Shown piece after piece: positions 35,881 through 46,499 of a stretch of 64,000 nucleotides of DNA. The translations under genes and the position numbers were made by a program. Under the pieces are notes generated by a model that saw nothing but the letters and a program-made list of their open reading frames with translations, was not told the origin of the DNA and made no database searches. Source of the DNA: Ignelater luminosus (lineage: Eukaryota; Arthropoda; Insecta; Coleoptera; Elateridae); contig VTPC01000427.1 of the NCBI GenBank assembly GCA_011009095.1, positions 30,485 to 94,484 on the forward strand, in the 5' to 3' direction. The stretch's first letter is position 1, and each line of letters starts with the position of its first letter.

Positions 35881-37095
35881 ATTATACAAGCTCAACGCTG
35901 CTTTTGAGTGCCGGATATTTACCTTAAGGCATCCTAGTTTATTATTTTGTTGCTTTTTCTGAGAGACCCTGTCTTTCAGCTTTTTAACTCTTGTTGCCTC
36001 TTTTTGTAGTAGTACTCATACCTTGGATTGTTGTATGCCCTTAGACTATAATTTTCTGCTGGTGGTTTGACTTGGGCTCTCTGCCTTTAACGATTAAGGC
36101 TGAGAATCTTTGGAGCTTCTAGCTTTCCGATTGCATTTAGACTTGTAAGATCTCGGCCTTAATTGAGTTTGGCCAAACTTATAGTTGGCTTTATAGCTTA
36201 CTTTTCTTATCTTTATAGATCGGTGGTCCACTGAGAGTGCAAGTTCTATTACGGGTCCTTTGTTAGTTTTTCTTATCAACCTCCACTGCAAGCCTCGAGA
36301 ATTTTATTCTGCATCTCTACAAGCTTTAGTATTTTTTAATTTGTGCCTTTTAGTTACTGTATGTTGGCTTTATCTCCTGAGGTTTGCTTTATATCAATAA
36401 TTTTATGCGGAAAGATATTCTTAACGACTATTTGTTGTTTCGTTATCAGAGTTGCCTTTGAAGAGTTAGTAATGCTAATGCTATAACTAGGTGGCTAAAT
36501 GGGCACTGAATTGTCATCTAGACGGATAGTATTTTTTTAAGTGTTCTTTCTTCAGATCGGAGCCTTTTCCATCCTTTATTTGAAACTTTATTTCCCTCAA
36601 TAGGTCTAAGTGCTTGTACGCTGACCCATTCTGGTGAAGAACCAGATGCAATGAGGTATTCAAATATTTTACGCGCAGCTCGAAGCAACCTTATTCTTGG
36701 TTGTTTGATACTCCTATTTAAGTTACTTACCGAGCTTGTTTCCACTACTCTTCAATAATGCTTTTTTAGTCTTTTGATTAGGAGTTTGGTTTGGGGAATT
36801 GGAGAGATCACCTACCTGGAGGTTTTTTATAGTAACGACTAGGCTTTTTTCTAGCCATGTAGTTTTTGGTCTATACTAGTTCACCTAACCTTGAAGGAAT
36901 TATATTGTAACTTCTACTTGGACAATCGATTAAGGCAAGCCTTCATTCTTCAGAAGAACTTCTTTTATAGCCATCAACAGGTTGTCAAAAATGGTTTACA
37001 TTTAATACTAGTCAGCTATCTACGGATGAAACATAGATGTTTCGAAGGTGCCCGGAATACCGGATAAATATCTGGTAAGTTTCAAGCACTTGCAG
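35881..37095 (-). other. Unrecognised stretch, possibly decayed minus-strand coding sequence
   Basis: Two minus-strand ORFs (36094-36291, 65 codons; 36518-36745, 75 codons) have a basic, mixed composition unlike the chance ORFs around them, and the stretch is slightly GC-richer. I do not recognise the protein. A short CCGGATA block occurs near both limits (about 35912 and 37058), which could mark the edges of an old repeat. This may be a decayed retroelement. The assignment is speculative. Confidence 0.25.
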
Positions 37096-39720
37096 AATAT
37101 AATGTCACTCTCCACTTTTATTGTCCTAGCATAGCTGTTCAGGACGATAGGTACGCTACACCCACATTGCTACAGAAGAACACCAGTCCCAGACTGCTAC
37201 TACTACTTAAACCAGCTTTAAGCTGCGTTGTCCTAATCTGTAAACTTACAGACTTATTGTAATTGTAGATTTCTTTGGAGAGCTGATATTACCCGAATGT
37301 TTATTTCTGCTGACCAAGTGATTCAGGTTGCATATTTGCATCAAGCTTGATCGGAAACTGAGATTTTATACGCTTCATTGGTAACAAGCTTTCTGTACTG
37401 TACAAGCAAGTGAGATTTTGCATACCATTTACGTGTTCATTGCGAGAGACTGGAAGTTGATGTCTTTGAATGAATAAAAACTCAACAAAGACATATCTGA
37501 ATAACGCAGTTTTTATGAAAAAAAAAGAAAATGAGCAAAAAGCTGTGCTAGAAAGATGTAATTAGTGGCATGTCTCATCTTGTGCTATGAACTTTAAGGA
37601 TTGCATAGTGTAATGCGGAAGAATTAAATGGTTTCGATTGTGCAATGCCGGCTGAAGGTTACATCGAATCTTTACAGTCATTCTTTCCATGGAAAGCAAT
37701 GATAACCTTACAGAAGCATAGGCTCCTAGAAACGTTTCCCTAAATAGAATCTCCGTTGGTTGAAATTTTACATTAGACTATAGAGTGTACCTATATTCGT
37801 GCGTTCTGAACCGATGTAACACGAATGTAGGAGAGAAATAACCAAAGTTCTGTAAAAGGCCTATGGTCAAAATATTACTATTACGTTAACAAACTTATTT
37901 TGCATTGCCAGTAACCAAAACAGCGGTGAATAAGATTATTGAATTTGTTTTTCTGAACACACTTATTTTATCCTATATAATAATAAATATACTATAAATA
38001 GTTTGAGCCTTACCAATATAAAGATCCAGGCATTACATTATTGTTCAAATTCGAATGCCTTGTTGATGATTTGTGTCCTAACTTACTTAAGTTTAGCTTG
38101 ATTCTTTTATCTTATCTGCCATCTATGGCATTTACCTATATATCACGTGTATTGTCTATTTTTGGAAATTACGACTTGAAGCCTATTTGTGCTATACTTA
38201 AGACTATCGCATTTATTTTGTCCTGTTCTATTAGGATTCTTAGATTTCTCAAAGCGATTGGATTGATAAATATCCTAGTTAGATTGTGTAAACGCAAAGA
38301 CGAGTAAACCAAAGTCGGGAAATTGATCGTTTCAGAAGATTTCAAATCGTTAGAAGAAAAGGAAAGATATGTTGTTTACAATTACGTTTACTTTTAGCCG
38401 GCCTCCAAAAGTTCAATTCTCCATACAAAAAAAAGTCGATGAAATGTTCTTTACAGTTATTAAAATTCAGAAATCTTGCATATCAAAAATACGATATTAG
38501 AGCGCGATCAATTTTAAAACCGCCAGAGAAAGACTATTAAGCCAGAGATTTAATTTCTTTAACAAAACTGTGTGCCTTCAAAACGCAACGATGGTTAAGT
38601 AACGTTACATGGTATTTGTTCTTAATGTAAGAAAATGCACTGATCACAGCCATAGCATGTATGCTAAAGGGGAATTGATACGGATTTTGTAATCTTTTGA
38701 CAATCTACACTTCTAGTTTATCAATGCAGAAGCAACAGTCGGCTGCCCAAAGACCTGTTTTTCCTAGTTTTATATTTTGCGATTCATGTTTGGAAGAAAA
38801 ACACAACTGGTTTTCAGGAAATAAAAAATCCGATGGTACCTAAATGATTCTCTATAATTATGGCAACCTCTAAGTGATAGATATTTTTCGGTATCATTTA
38901 AAATCGGAAATGTAAACAATAAACTGATAAATCTACCGCAAACCCACAAGCAATCAATAATGTTTGTCTATTCTGCGGTTTTAGATAAGAATTCCATGAA
39001 GATTCAATCTTCTTTCTACTGCTTTAGTTCATCGTCTTCTGGCGTTGTGTATTACCAAATAATTCTTTCAAAGGACTGTGACCTCAAAGTTCACTTGGAT
39101 TGTTTTGACAATAAAGAAAGAATATGTACAAAACGTTCGGTATGTAAAATGATAGTTATGATACCACATAATGAAACATCTTATTTTGGAAAAGACAAAT
39201 TAGGTATAGGTTAATAGTTTTGGTAAGTACAGAATGGCAATTAGAATTGAACTTTCATTAAACTTTGAGAAATTAAAAATAAAATCTTTCGATATGTGAT
39301 TTCAGTCATCACTTATTATTCATATACTAATATTCCTTGAAAAAAGTGGATTATTATTATAAAATGCTATTGTAGTCTGCACAAAAAGAAGACATCGTAC
39401 TATAAGAAAAAGAAGTAACACAAAACGCGATGTAAATTGCCAATAACATAAGCACCCACCGGCGATTTATAAAGTACTTAAACGTTCAATGAAATTCATG
39501 TAAACACAATCGAGTCGGTTTATTTGCTTATAAAAACTTGGAAATAAAGGTTGAAGAACACGTTTTCTTATTCAAAATAAAAATTAAATTCACGGAGACG
39601 GACTAAAAATTAAAACGTTACAATATCATGTTGTGTTCTGTAGAATTTTATACACATTTACATTTATTATTATGTAAGAATAGCGCATATTTCTTAAAGA
39701 GAATTTTTTGTACCGTATGC
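37096..39720. other. No gene seen
   Basis: The plus ORF at 38041-38307 (88 codons) is hydrophobic and AT-driven with no motif. The plus ORF at 38960-39214 is likewise unrecognised. Nothing else is supported. Confidence 0.5.
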
Positions 39721-39799
39721 ATATGTATGTAGATATCCTTTTATAACGCGCTTAGTGCGCAATGCGAATATATAGTTTTATTTTTAAGATGTAGTGAGT

Positions 39800-39960
39800 T
39801 TTTATAATATTTTATTCGGTTTTAAAGTTGATTACAGTCAGTTGTAGTGAGCGGCGAGCGCAGCAGGAGTTTGCCCCCTGTTGCGATGTAAGTGGTTATC
39901 TTAGCCATATCAAACCGTTATAGCATGGAGTTGGCTGTAATTTATAGGCAAGGTGAGTCT
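39800..39960 (+). promoter_or_regulatory. Candidate core promoter and 5' leader
   Basis: An arthropod-type initiator TCAGT occurs at 39838-39842, with a TATAATA-like box at 39803-39809, about 35 bp upstream. The sequence immediately downstream becomes GC- and CpG-rich (39850-39880 and again 39975-40020), as in many 5' leaders. Two splice-donor-like sites lie inside (GTAAGT at about 39888 and AAG/GTGAGT at 39953). The candidate coding exon at 40278-40355 lies downstream on the same strand. These motifs occur by chance fairly often. Confidence 0.3.
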
Positions 39961-40056
39961 GGTTCATTAGGAACCCCATTACCGCCGCCGCAACCGCCGC
40001 CGTCACCGCCACCACCGCGCCTTCTTCTTAGGCTGATTGAAACTGTGAAACAATAA
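39925..40056 (+). CDS. Small ORF with polyproline stretch (43 aa), uncertain
   Basis: From the ATG at 39925 an open frame of 43 codons runs to TAA at 40054-40056. Residues 18-31 are almost all proline (PLPPPQPPPSPPPP), encoded by a CCG/CCA-rich block at about 39976-40019 that stands out against the AT-rich surroundings. A strong donor consensus (AAG/GTGAGT at 39953) lies in frame after codon 9, so this could instead be a short first exon or an upstream ORF in a leader. No family is recognised. Its position between the candidate promoter and the signal-peptide exon makes an upstream ORF plausible. Confidence 0.2.
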   Translation: MELAVIYRQGESGSLGTPLPPPQPPPSPPPPRLLLRLIETVKQ

Positions 40057-40277
40057 CCGTATACGGTCCCAACGGGAAGCCTCCGAAAAACCTATTACTT
40101 TTGATCGTGATCACTAATACCAGATTAATACCTGCAAAATGGAATTCGGACCGAAACCAATCGTTATTATTATTATCATATTCCATTTCGGAAAAAGCTT
40201 CGGACTTTCCTAAAATCAACAAGTACCGCCGCGCCTTTGTCCGTTTCGATATGGTTCTCTATAGTAAACACATAAAT

Positions 40278-40355
40278 ATGGACGAACGGTCGTGCTTTTG
40301 GAATTTAGTAATTTTATTTCTTTTGATTGTCGCCGTGACTAGATGCACCGCATAT
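40278..40355 (+). CDS. Candidate first coding exon: signal peptide of an unrecognised secreted or membrane protein
   Basis: The ATG at 40278 opens 26 codons: a charged start MDERSCFWN, a hydrophobic core LVILFLLIVAV, and a polar tail TRCTAY. This is the layout of a cleavable signal peptide with a possible cut after TRCTA. A donor-like GTAAAG starts at 40356 exactly after codon 26 (phase 0), and if it is not used the frame ends a few codons later at 40377-40379. An in-frame ATG lies nine codons upstream at 40251. Codons CGG, TCG, GCC and GTG and the GC-richer leader (39850-40350) differ from the AT-rich background. I do not recognise the gene, and further exons are not identified. The reading is inference from composition, signal-peptide shape and splice context. 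Confidence 0.35.
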
Positions 40356-40379
40356 GTAAAGTATAAATTAAACCACTAA

Positions 40380-41890
40380 ATTGTGATTAATGCCAATAAG
40401 CCGCTTTACATTGACATTTAGTTTAAAATCTTCTGATTTATTTCTTCTTAAAGAAAAACATTAGTAGGATGATGTTTGATTCAAAGTTGTCCGGTGGATT
40501 TTACTTAAAAAGCTATTCATGCTACCAAAACCTCTTGAGAAATGATAAACAACTGATTATGAAGTCAGAGCTTAGTTATTACGTTTCGTGTTAAATATTT
40601 TATAAATATTACAATAAAGATCTATAATAAATCTACATATAGACAAGAGCCTTTAATTATTTGATTTTGCATAATTCAAAATCAATATTAGAAGGTGAAG
40701 ATTTTAAGAATCTTATCTGAAGTTTTAATATACACTTCACGGTGAATTAAGTCTTTTTTATATTTAAAGGTTGAAAAGTAATGCAAATCTTTATATTTAC
40801 ATCGTATAGAAAAACAAACTCAGGATTATTTTGATTTGGCGCACATACTTATAAATCTTGGAAAATTGTATTTTACTCGAAAAGATGCAACAAAACAGTT
40901 TGATTTCTAAATTAAATGTAGATTTCAAAAATCGCCAAATTATCTATATTTCTTGTGTTGTAACATAGATATATATTTCCTGAAGAGATTTATCTGCCCC
41001 CACCTTAAATATCTGCCTTTGATCGAGATATTCAATGCAATGATTTTTCGAAACTTTGACACCTTGTATCTTGATAACGATATGCTTTCCATTTATGACT
41101 ATTTTCAAACTACAATATAGTTTGGAAAAATTCTTGTTCAAAAGAGGACCAACTACAAAACTATTTTGAAAACTTGGAATGATATCGAAATAAAACTTTA
41201 CTGTGTTTGAAATTAAATTTCAAAATTTCCTATGCTGGTGGTTCCAAATGCGGTTCCTTTGGCAGCAGCTTTTCTACCATTCAGTAGGCTTTTTTTTTCT
41301 TGGTACACTAGATACTAAGATTTCTCCACATTAACTCTATTTGCTTGAAATACCATTTATGACTGAAGAGAATCTATAACAAGTACAGGAAATGCGTGAA
41401 AGTGTAAAGGCAGATGCACTCTCTGGTTGCTTATCTGTACCTTTTGTTGTGAAAAGAATTGGAAAAATCTTACTCCGTTGATTCTAGAACAAAGAACAAA
41501 TTTTTAAACCCGTTAGAGTATTTTAGCATAAAAATAAGGCAAACTCATGAAGAAGACAAAGTCAAAGTAATTTTAATTGGATGATATATTAATATAACGG
41601 TAGATGGATTTATATTCATTCCCGCTTGTGGAGGTTGATAGAGATGCAAAAACCCACGATGTGCACACCGTGAATATAGTTCAGACCTTAAGTGCTGTTA
41701 AAAGTACTATAAAAACCGACTATTACTATTGTAAAGAAATGCAACAGCATTTCGCATTTGCCTTTAATGATTATCACAATGTCTTAAGAACCTACCTTAC
41801 ATATTGTTTGTATTCTGTTGTAGAAAAATACAATTACCTGGGATAACTGTTTTCACTAAGATTTTACCGTGATCTACCTAAGAGATTGAA
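40380..41890. other. No gene seen
   Basis: AT-rich sequence, possibly intronic if the exon at 40278-40355 is real. The plus ORF 41604-41846 (80 codons) has no recognised motif. Confidence 0.5.
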
Positions 41891-42051
41891 ATAAATGTTG
41901 GAAAGGCATTCGTCCACGGGCCCGTCAACATGCACAACATATCATAACGTCTATAACAACATCAACGCAATACAACCAACACCTTCTCATACTAACAACC
42001 GCCACCCCGGCGCTCTGCAACTGGATTCCACAAGACTTTGCGTTTGCGCAC

Positions 42052-42058
42052 TATATAA
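42052..42058 (+). promoter_or_regulatory. TATA-box candidate
   Basis: TATATAA lies in a GC-richer island (about 41915-42450). The first ATG downstream, at 42095, starts a 72-codon ORF. A transcription start would be expected at about 42083-42090. Confidence 0.35.
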
Positions 42059-42094
42059 CCCTCTCCCAAAAGAAACTCAATGTGATTTATCGTT

Positions 42095-42313
42095 ATGGCC
42101 AAAGAAGAGTACAATTTTTGGAAAGACCTCCGGAATCAAAATCGTCATTATCATCATTATCATCATCATCAGAGGTTCCGTCATTGTATACAGCAACGTG
42201 TAAAGCTGCGATTCTCGACGTCATTTGGGCATTGCTGTGGCTGTAGCGTGAAGTATAAAGTACGCTTCGGCGAAAATGCTGAGCGGCGGTCTTGGTGGAA
42301 GCCAGTGCGTTGA
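42095..42313 (+). CDS. His-rich small ORF (72 aa), unrecognised
   Basis: The ATG at 42095 follows a TATA box by about 40 bp. The predicted peptide starts MAKEEYNFWKDLRNQN, has a histidine-rich stretch HYHHYHHHQ encoded by a CAT/TCA microsatellite (about 42144-42171), then an FGHCCGC cysteine cluster and a basic end. A GTAAAG at about 42199 could be a splice donor, in which case only the first third is coding. No family is recognised. A 150-codon minus-strand ORF covers the same bases and cannot be excluded. The island is CpG-rich compared with the window. Confidence 0.25.
   Translation: MAKEEYNFWKDLRNQNRHYHHYHHHQRFRHCIQQRVKLRFSTSFGHCCGCSVKYKVRFGENAERRSWWKPVR
42144..42171 (+). repeat. TCA/CAT microsatellite
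   Basis: An interrupted run of TCA/TTA units lies inside the His-rich ORF. Confidence 0.8.
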
Positions 42314-42576
42314 CTGAACTGCATTGGCGGCAGAAGCTTGTAGTTACCAGAAAGCGCCAATAAAAGCTACAAGAAAGACCGACGTGGAAGAAATAAAAGC
42401 TATTTGTATAAACAACGCAAAGTCTACGTCTCGTCCGTCTCGGTTGGTAATCATCGTCAATGTACATAGATACGTTAAGTTGTAGAATTTTCATTCTAAA
42501 AAGTACTGAGAAAAACATGTATCGAAACCATCTCTCTGTTCTCAACTTGATTTACTTGGTTTTTCTGTTTTTGTAG

Positions 42577-42670
42577 GGCAAGTGCTGTATCTTATTGTCA
42601 ATTAAATCCCAGTGGATGTAGTGCTGTATCTTATTGTCAATTAAATCCCAGTGGATGTAATGGTTGGTAA
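42577..42670 (+). CDS. Possible exon with two identical 13-residue Cys repeats
   Basis: A pyrimidine-rich tract ending TTTTTGTAG (to 42576) is a good splice acceptor. The frame starting at 42578 reads A, then SAVSYCQLNPSGC twice, then NGW and a TAA at 42668-42670. A donor-like GTAAAA begins at 42667, so an internal exon of 90 nt (42577-42666) is possible. The cysteines are spaced C-x6-C-x5-C-x6-C. The repeat unit is exactly 39 nt, divisible by three, so duplication keeps the frame. I do not recognise the peptide. A chance tandem duplication of non-coding DNA would look similar, so confidence is low. Confidence 0.2.
42581..42659 (+). repeat. Perfect 39-bp tandem duplication
   Basis: Units 42581-42619 and 42620-42658 are identical, with one more base matching a third copy. 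Complete identity implies a recent duplication or an assembly artefact. Confidence 0.95.
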
Positions 42671-43249
42671 AAACAGAATGAACTTCTCAGACATCTAGCA
42701 AATTTACGGGTATTTGGTAACATCATCTGGATATTTTAAACAGCCACCCTCATCAGCTTGACTACGGAAATTATTTTGAAAAGTAAGCCAATTTTCTAAT
42801 AGGCTTTTATCCGGAAACGCACTGCGCACAAATACATGCTGTTCAATACTTGAGAACAATGCGATTCTGGAAATATCCTTTCTTCTACATTTTCTAAACA
42901 ATGTGGGCTTTTAATATTAACCTTGAGATGAAATATCCCATCTGATTAGTACCATAAGGCCTACCTCACTGTATCTTGTCACAGTCGATAATGATATCAG
43001 GGCAAAGGTGATATGGTAAGGTGAACAAAGAATTTTAGAAGGTTAAGCTACCACACCCAAAAAAAATGTATTCGTTTATTTCGTCTTGAAATATGAAATT
43101 TAGAAACCTTTGATTGATATTGTAAAATTCAGAATTCGAGAATCGTAATTATAATATACGGTATAAAATGAAATTTAGTTTCTTTTAGCTTTTATCATAA
43201 GATGCATTATTTTCGAGTAACATAGCTCCAAATATATCTATCTATATAA
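42671..43249. other. No gene seen
   Basis: AT-rich sequence without recognised features. Confidence 0.5.
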
Positions 43250-43690
43250 CAGTGTTGTATTGTAATGTAAAGATACAGTATCTAGATACTTTTGGTTAAC
43301 TAGTTACTTTTTCCAACTCACTATTTGTATTTGTAACTAGTTACATTTCCTTATGTATCTGGCAGACGTATCTACATAGATACACATCAATTGCAATTTT
43401 ATTTTGTGATTTCATAGAATAGTGTGGAAGAGAGATTTAAAATTAGCAGCATTATCTCAGAGGTAGCAGCACTGTGAATATGGTATCATAAGTCTAGAAA
43501 ATTAAAATCAAATAAATTATGTTAGAACCTATAAATAGGTTTTTCCCTTATAGGTATAACATTAACAATGCAATAAAATAGCGTAAATAGACATACTGTG
43601 TCTTCAAGAATATCTAAATACATCTTTTCAGCAATGTATCTGTATATGGTTACTTGACAAAAAAGTAGCTGTATCTATATCTAGATACAA
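43250..43690. mobile_element. Candidate non-autonomous hAT-like element with GTATCTAGATAC subterminal repeats
   Basis: The left edge reads CAGTGTTGTA (43250), a hAT-like start. The palindrome GTATCTAGATAC or close variants recurs near 43278, 43375 and 43677, together with TAACTAGTTAC copies near 43300 and 43342. Such subterminal repeats are typical of hAT ends. I could not find a convincing inverted right end or an 8-bp duplication, so the limits are uncertain. No coding capacity. Confidence 0.45.
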
Positions 43691-46150
43691 AGTTCAAAAA
43701 TCTTAGATCAATATCGTAAACTGCCTCTTAATACTGGAATTGGAAGGACGTGCCTAATAAAAAACTCGACTTAAGCTTTGAGTTAGAAACTTGCTTAGTC
43801 ATCCTAATGTAGATTCTGCGGCCTAATTAATCATATATTTGCTTGTTTTCTTTATATTATACTTAAAGATCCAAGTAGCATTTCTTTTGTCTTGTCTCGC
43901 TTTGTTTAACCCTCGTAAGACTAAGGTTGGGTACAAAACATTCAACCTTTTTATATTTGATTTTTCCCAATCTTATATATTTTGGAGAGATTTGAAAAAA
44001 TTGTTTATTGTTCTTCAATGTGTGTAAAACAAAATGGTATAGTCATTTTCAAGATTACTGTTAAGGTTGTCATTATTTTACCAAAGAAGAAACCTTGGTT
44101 CAATCTGCAGACTGAAATTTCCATTAGGAATTAAGAATGGCAGATTTTAAATAATGGTAGCTGCGCTAATAATATTGACAACTGTTGACAGTGTTTATTG
44201 TTTGGCTTGTACACGTCAAGTCAGAAATGTTTGATTAACTGTTATCTATCTTATTTCATTTCTTCGTGTAGTTATGAGTTCAAATTAAGTTTTTATCTTA
44301 GAATATTGTTATTGCTATTATTAGGTACTTTGTATCCAACCTTAGTCCAACGTGCTACCGATTATAGCTCGGCTCTTTAAGGGGTAAGAAATGATCGTCG
44401 AAACAGCAAAAATTCACCTAATATTAGAAAAACATTGAGATCTGGAACAGTTATGCACCAGGCCTTCAAAAACTACCATGTATATGATGGTCTTAAAAGA
44501 TGAAACATAAATCTAAGGAGTGTTGATAACGTGAGAATAAGTCAAGAAGTTTACATGCCCATATGGTCTTTGACGCCTGCTTATTTTTGACTCCACCAAG
44601 TTCTTTGAAATTATGCTCAACCTTAGAAAATCACTCTGTATATTGCATTTTTTATTTTGGATGCTAAAATTTATTGAACTGCATTGAAATAAAATTGGTC
44701 AGCATAATATGTTTCTTATGTAATAACTCTACAGTTTTTCAAACTAAGAATTAATCAACTCTATTTGATGGAAAGGCGCCTAGAAGTTAAATCTAGTGTT
44801 TGCAAAATGACCCTTCATTGGGAATTTTCCAAAATGCAGAAATAACTCCTTTTGTGAAATTTTTAAATATAGGAACTACATATGATGTAATTGAAATTTA
44901 GATTAAAATGTGACATTAATCGACAGAAATTTAATGAGAACTTTAATAAAATTCAAAATTTAATTCAGCTTTTATTTTGCTTTTGTTTATGTTTCTAACC
45001 AAACTTAAATCTCCTATGTTTGGGTACAGTTATTTTAAAAATTAGATAGATTTAAGATTTTTTTAAAGCATTTTTCTAGGTAAGTAAAAAATTAGGAAAT
45101 ATATGAAAGTGTGTTTGTAAGAAGAAGCCAAAAAGGAGTCACCTAAAGTGTGACTTGTCACCGAGCGTAAAGTTTTAATTAAGTACTAATTTACACTGAG
45201 TTCCTAAATCTACACTTTGTCACTTTAACAGGAAATGTCTAGTACTATGTTGAAATTTATTTGATATCGGATGAGTTTCTAAGAGTTCGTCTTACATTTG
45301 CCGTTTTATTTTAATTTTTTGTTCTGTAAACATGTGTAAATCTCTGAAATGTATTGAAAAGATTTCTATCTTTGAAATGGAAAAAAACTTGTTTAAATAA
45401 ACCAACATAATTACAGAAAGACAAAGTCTCATAAATCTTTATAAGCACACGCACTTATTGTTAAGCCATTGCTAACATTCTATATTAAATAAATGTCAGC
45501 TGTTTTTCAATTAATAATAGAAAAGATTTTTAAAATTATAGGTCTATTCTTGTGGAAAACTAAATAAAAAATTGCCGTGTACATCAACGATCAAAGATAG
45601 AAATCTTCACGTAAAAACTGCTGTTTTACACATGAGAACTTATTAAACGTGAAAAACCATTTCAAGTTAATCATTAAAATAAAATATTCAGAAACATTCA
45701 AATATGCTATACCGAGATGTAATGGTTAGTTGACCACCAGCTGGTTATTCAATTTTCTAAGTGTAATTTTTAAAAATCAATCAAGATAATTATAATGTTG
45801 AACAAAGTGGCGAGAGAGAACTAAAGAATATTATTTAATTATTTTTATTAAAATAAATATCTACGTATGATCAGATTATAAATGAATACTGATGAGCAAG
45901 TAATTATTAGTTTGATTTTCTAATTGAAAACTTAATTAATTTTCAAATTTATTGCGTTTTCGCCGATTGCGAAGATATTCTTTAATTAACTTTAGGATTG
46001 AAATTCTCAAGATTGAAAATTTTATATCGTGCTAGACGTAAAATAGAACTTTTATACGATACATTTTAATAAGGCTTATTCCTAAAGCATTAATAGAACA
46101 TAACAAAAGAATAACGATTTCAATACCTGCACGAAGGTTCCATATAACAG
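43691..46150. other. AT-rich DNA, no gene seen
   Basis: Nothing recognisable apart from short chance ORFs. Confidence 0.6.
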
Positions 46151-46192
46151 TATTTATTAACATTCATTGAATGCCTAGTAATAAGTTTTAGC

Positions 46193-46477
46193 TCAGGTTA
46201 TATCTGCAGTTAACGTTCCATGTTTTAATTTAGGGCCCTGTACTATGTACCAGATTGTCTTTAAAAGTGCGTTTGCTACAACAGTTGTATCTGTGTCACT
46301 TTGATATAAATACAAAACCTTCATAACGTGAATATTTAAAAATTTCTTCGCACCTTTTGCCGTTATTTTTCCTAAAAACTCTAACTCTTCCATGATTGGA
46401 AATGGTAGTATTGCAGAAGTATCATCAAAGATGTAGCGCCAAAAGAGTTGTGGATTTGTTATAGCCACCTCGTTCCC
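46193..46477 (-). CDS. Possible terminal exon of an unrecognised gene
   Basis: The minus-strand frame is open for about 95 codons, starting after an acceptor-like TTTCAG (about 46478-46483), and ends at TAA at 46193-46195. An AATAAA polyadenylation signal follows on the same strand about 35 nt beyond the stop (46153-46158). The sequence (NPQLFWRYIFDDTSAI, KKFLNIHVMKVLYLYQSD, ANALLKTIWYIVQG) has balanced, protein-like composition, unlike AT-driven chance ORFs. I do not recognise the family. A second acceptor-like site near 46537 opens a different frame that stops in this exon, so the structure is unsettled, and it could be an exon of a decayed gene. It shows no transposase or reverse-transcriptase motif. 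Confidence 0.3.
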   Translation of the reverse strand, partial: GNEVAITNPQLFWRYIFDDTSAILPFPIMEELEFLGKITAKGAKKFLNIHVMKVLYLYQSDTDTTVVANALLKTIWYIVQGPKLKHGTLTADIT

Positions 46478-46499
46478 TGAAACACTACACCCATTAGTA

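Noticed and set aside
38041-38307. 88-codon hydrophobic plus ORF
   Set aside because: Leu/Ile-rich composition follows from T-rich DNA; there is no promoter, splice site or recognised family.
42093-42545. 150-codon minus-strand ORF
   Set aside because: It is the longest non-transposon ORF, but an Asp run comes from the microsatellite and no domain is visible. The plus strand has the TATA-ATG arrangement. It remains possible but unsupported.
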